Source: CAZYFH01 sp965197395
GTDB lineage: Bacteria > Acidobacteriota > Vicinamibacteria > Vicinamibacterales > UBA8438
Assembly (NCBI GenBank): GCA_965197395.1
Contig: CBDANB010000006.1
Location: 868,001-932,000, forward strand
DNA length: 64,000 nucleotides
Reading direction: 5' to 3'
Below are positions 63,712 through 64,000 of this stretch, one piece after another. The stretch's first letter is position 1. Every line of letters begins with the position of its first letter. Made by a program: the position numbers and the translations under genes. Below the pieces are notes generated by a model. The model was not told the DNA's origin. It ran no database searches and saw only the letters and a list, made by a program, of their open reading frames with translations.

Positions 63712-63999
63712 TTATGGGTGGCTCTCCGTCGCCAACCTCAGCACGGATTCGTCCCCGTCGCCATCTACGACGAACACCTTCACCGCGTTCGCACCCCGTG
63801 TGAGCGCCTCTTCTGGAATCATGCTGGTAAAGATCCACACACCTTGCTCCAAATAGGATTGTGTCGTCGCAACAATACTGCCGTTTACCGCGATTGCCAC
63901 ACTGACCCGTTCCGCGAGACCGTCTGCCAGCGTTCCGCGAACATAGAGTGGCAACGTGTGTCCCTCGAGATCGACGTCGTCAAACCTCGCCAGATTCTC
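63712..63999 (-). CDS. C-terminus of a protein running off the window (sulfatase/phosphotransferase-like tail)
   Basis: The frame is open to the window edge: RFDDVDLEGHTLPLYVRGTL, LAERVSVAIAVNGSIVATTQ, SYLEQGVWIFTSMIPEEALT, ANAVKVFVVDGDGDESVLRL. The beta-rich VAIAVNG-IVATT and ANAVKVFVV pattern resembles the C-terminal domain of membrane-bound sulfatase-like proteins, but this is a guess. Its start lies beyond the right edge. Confidence 0.55.
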   Translation of the reverse strand, partial: ENLARFDDVDLEGHTLPLYVRGTLADGLAERVSVAIAVNGSIVATTQSYLEQGVWIFTSMIPEEALTRGANAVKVFVVDGDGDESVLRLATESHP

Positions 64000-64000
64000 A

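Overview
The window is high-GC DNA from a Gram-negative bacterium. TonB-dependent receptors of the carboxypeptidase-regulatory-domain type, a DUF1552 protein, TorF-type porins and a succinylase lysine pathway suggest Acidobacteriota, possibly Vicinamibacteria. That placement is an inference from gene content. The window has two different halves.

1-30.4 kb is ordinary, compact chromosome. It opens with a nitrogen-assimilation supercluster: gltB (5' end cut by the window), gltD, a NifA-like sigma-54 activator, a PII gene (glnB/glnK), the ammonium channel amtB, two TorF-like outer-membrane porins, glnD, a second PII gene, glnA and glnE. Three sites that fit the sigma-54 -24/-12 consensus at correct spacing lie before the activator, the first PII gene and the first porin. 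One enhancer-dependent circuit may therefore control sensing, inner-membrane uptake and outer-membrane entry. Next come an aldo/keto reductase, a SEC-C/membrane miniprotein, an amidohydrolase, a DUF5752-TreT trehalose pair, a quinone oxidoreductase, an ACT-dapB-dapA-dapD-dapE lysine/DAP operon, a DinB gene fused in frame behind a broken cyclophilin, and a PEGA-domain protein. Two copies of a structured repeat (15.9 and 20.1 kb) carry compensatory base changes in a stem.

30.4-63.1 kb is an accessory region full of mobile DNA. It holds three IS21-family elements; two have exact ends with 5-bp target duplications. There is an inverted 518-bp IS21 remnant, relics of IS3, IS5 and IS91-like elements, and two families of short non-autonomous elements (MITEs) with GG-starting inverted repeats and 8-bp target duplications. 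Many host genes are broken: tag, an integrase, ardC, a triply frameshifted gene, a DUF1552 gene, an NHL-repeat gene, an AbiEii-like toxin, a TonB receptor and a zinc-ribbon gene. Surviving cargo includes a DUF433/DUF5615 toxin-antitoxin pair, a small-protein plus PD-(D/E)XK nuclease pair, an EEP-family phosphoesterase, a large TonB receptor, a P4-type integrase next to an exonuclease I gene, and a free-standing reverse transcriptase.

The best candidates for undescribed biology are the reverse transcriptase (native length reconstructed as 434 aa, its tail displaced by a MITE at 57.3-57.8 kb), the nuclease pair at 40.5-41.9 kb, the two MITE families with a nested IS21 insertion, and the sigma-54-linked porin. 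No tRNA, rRNA or CRISPR array was seen.
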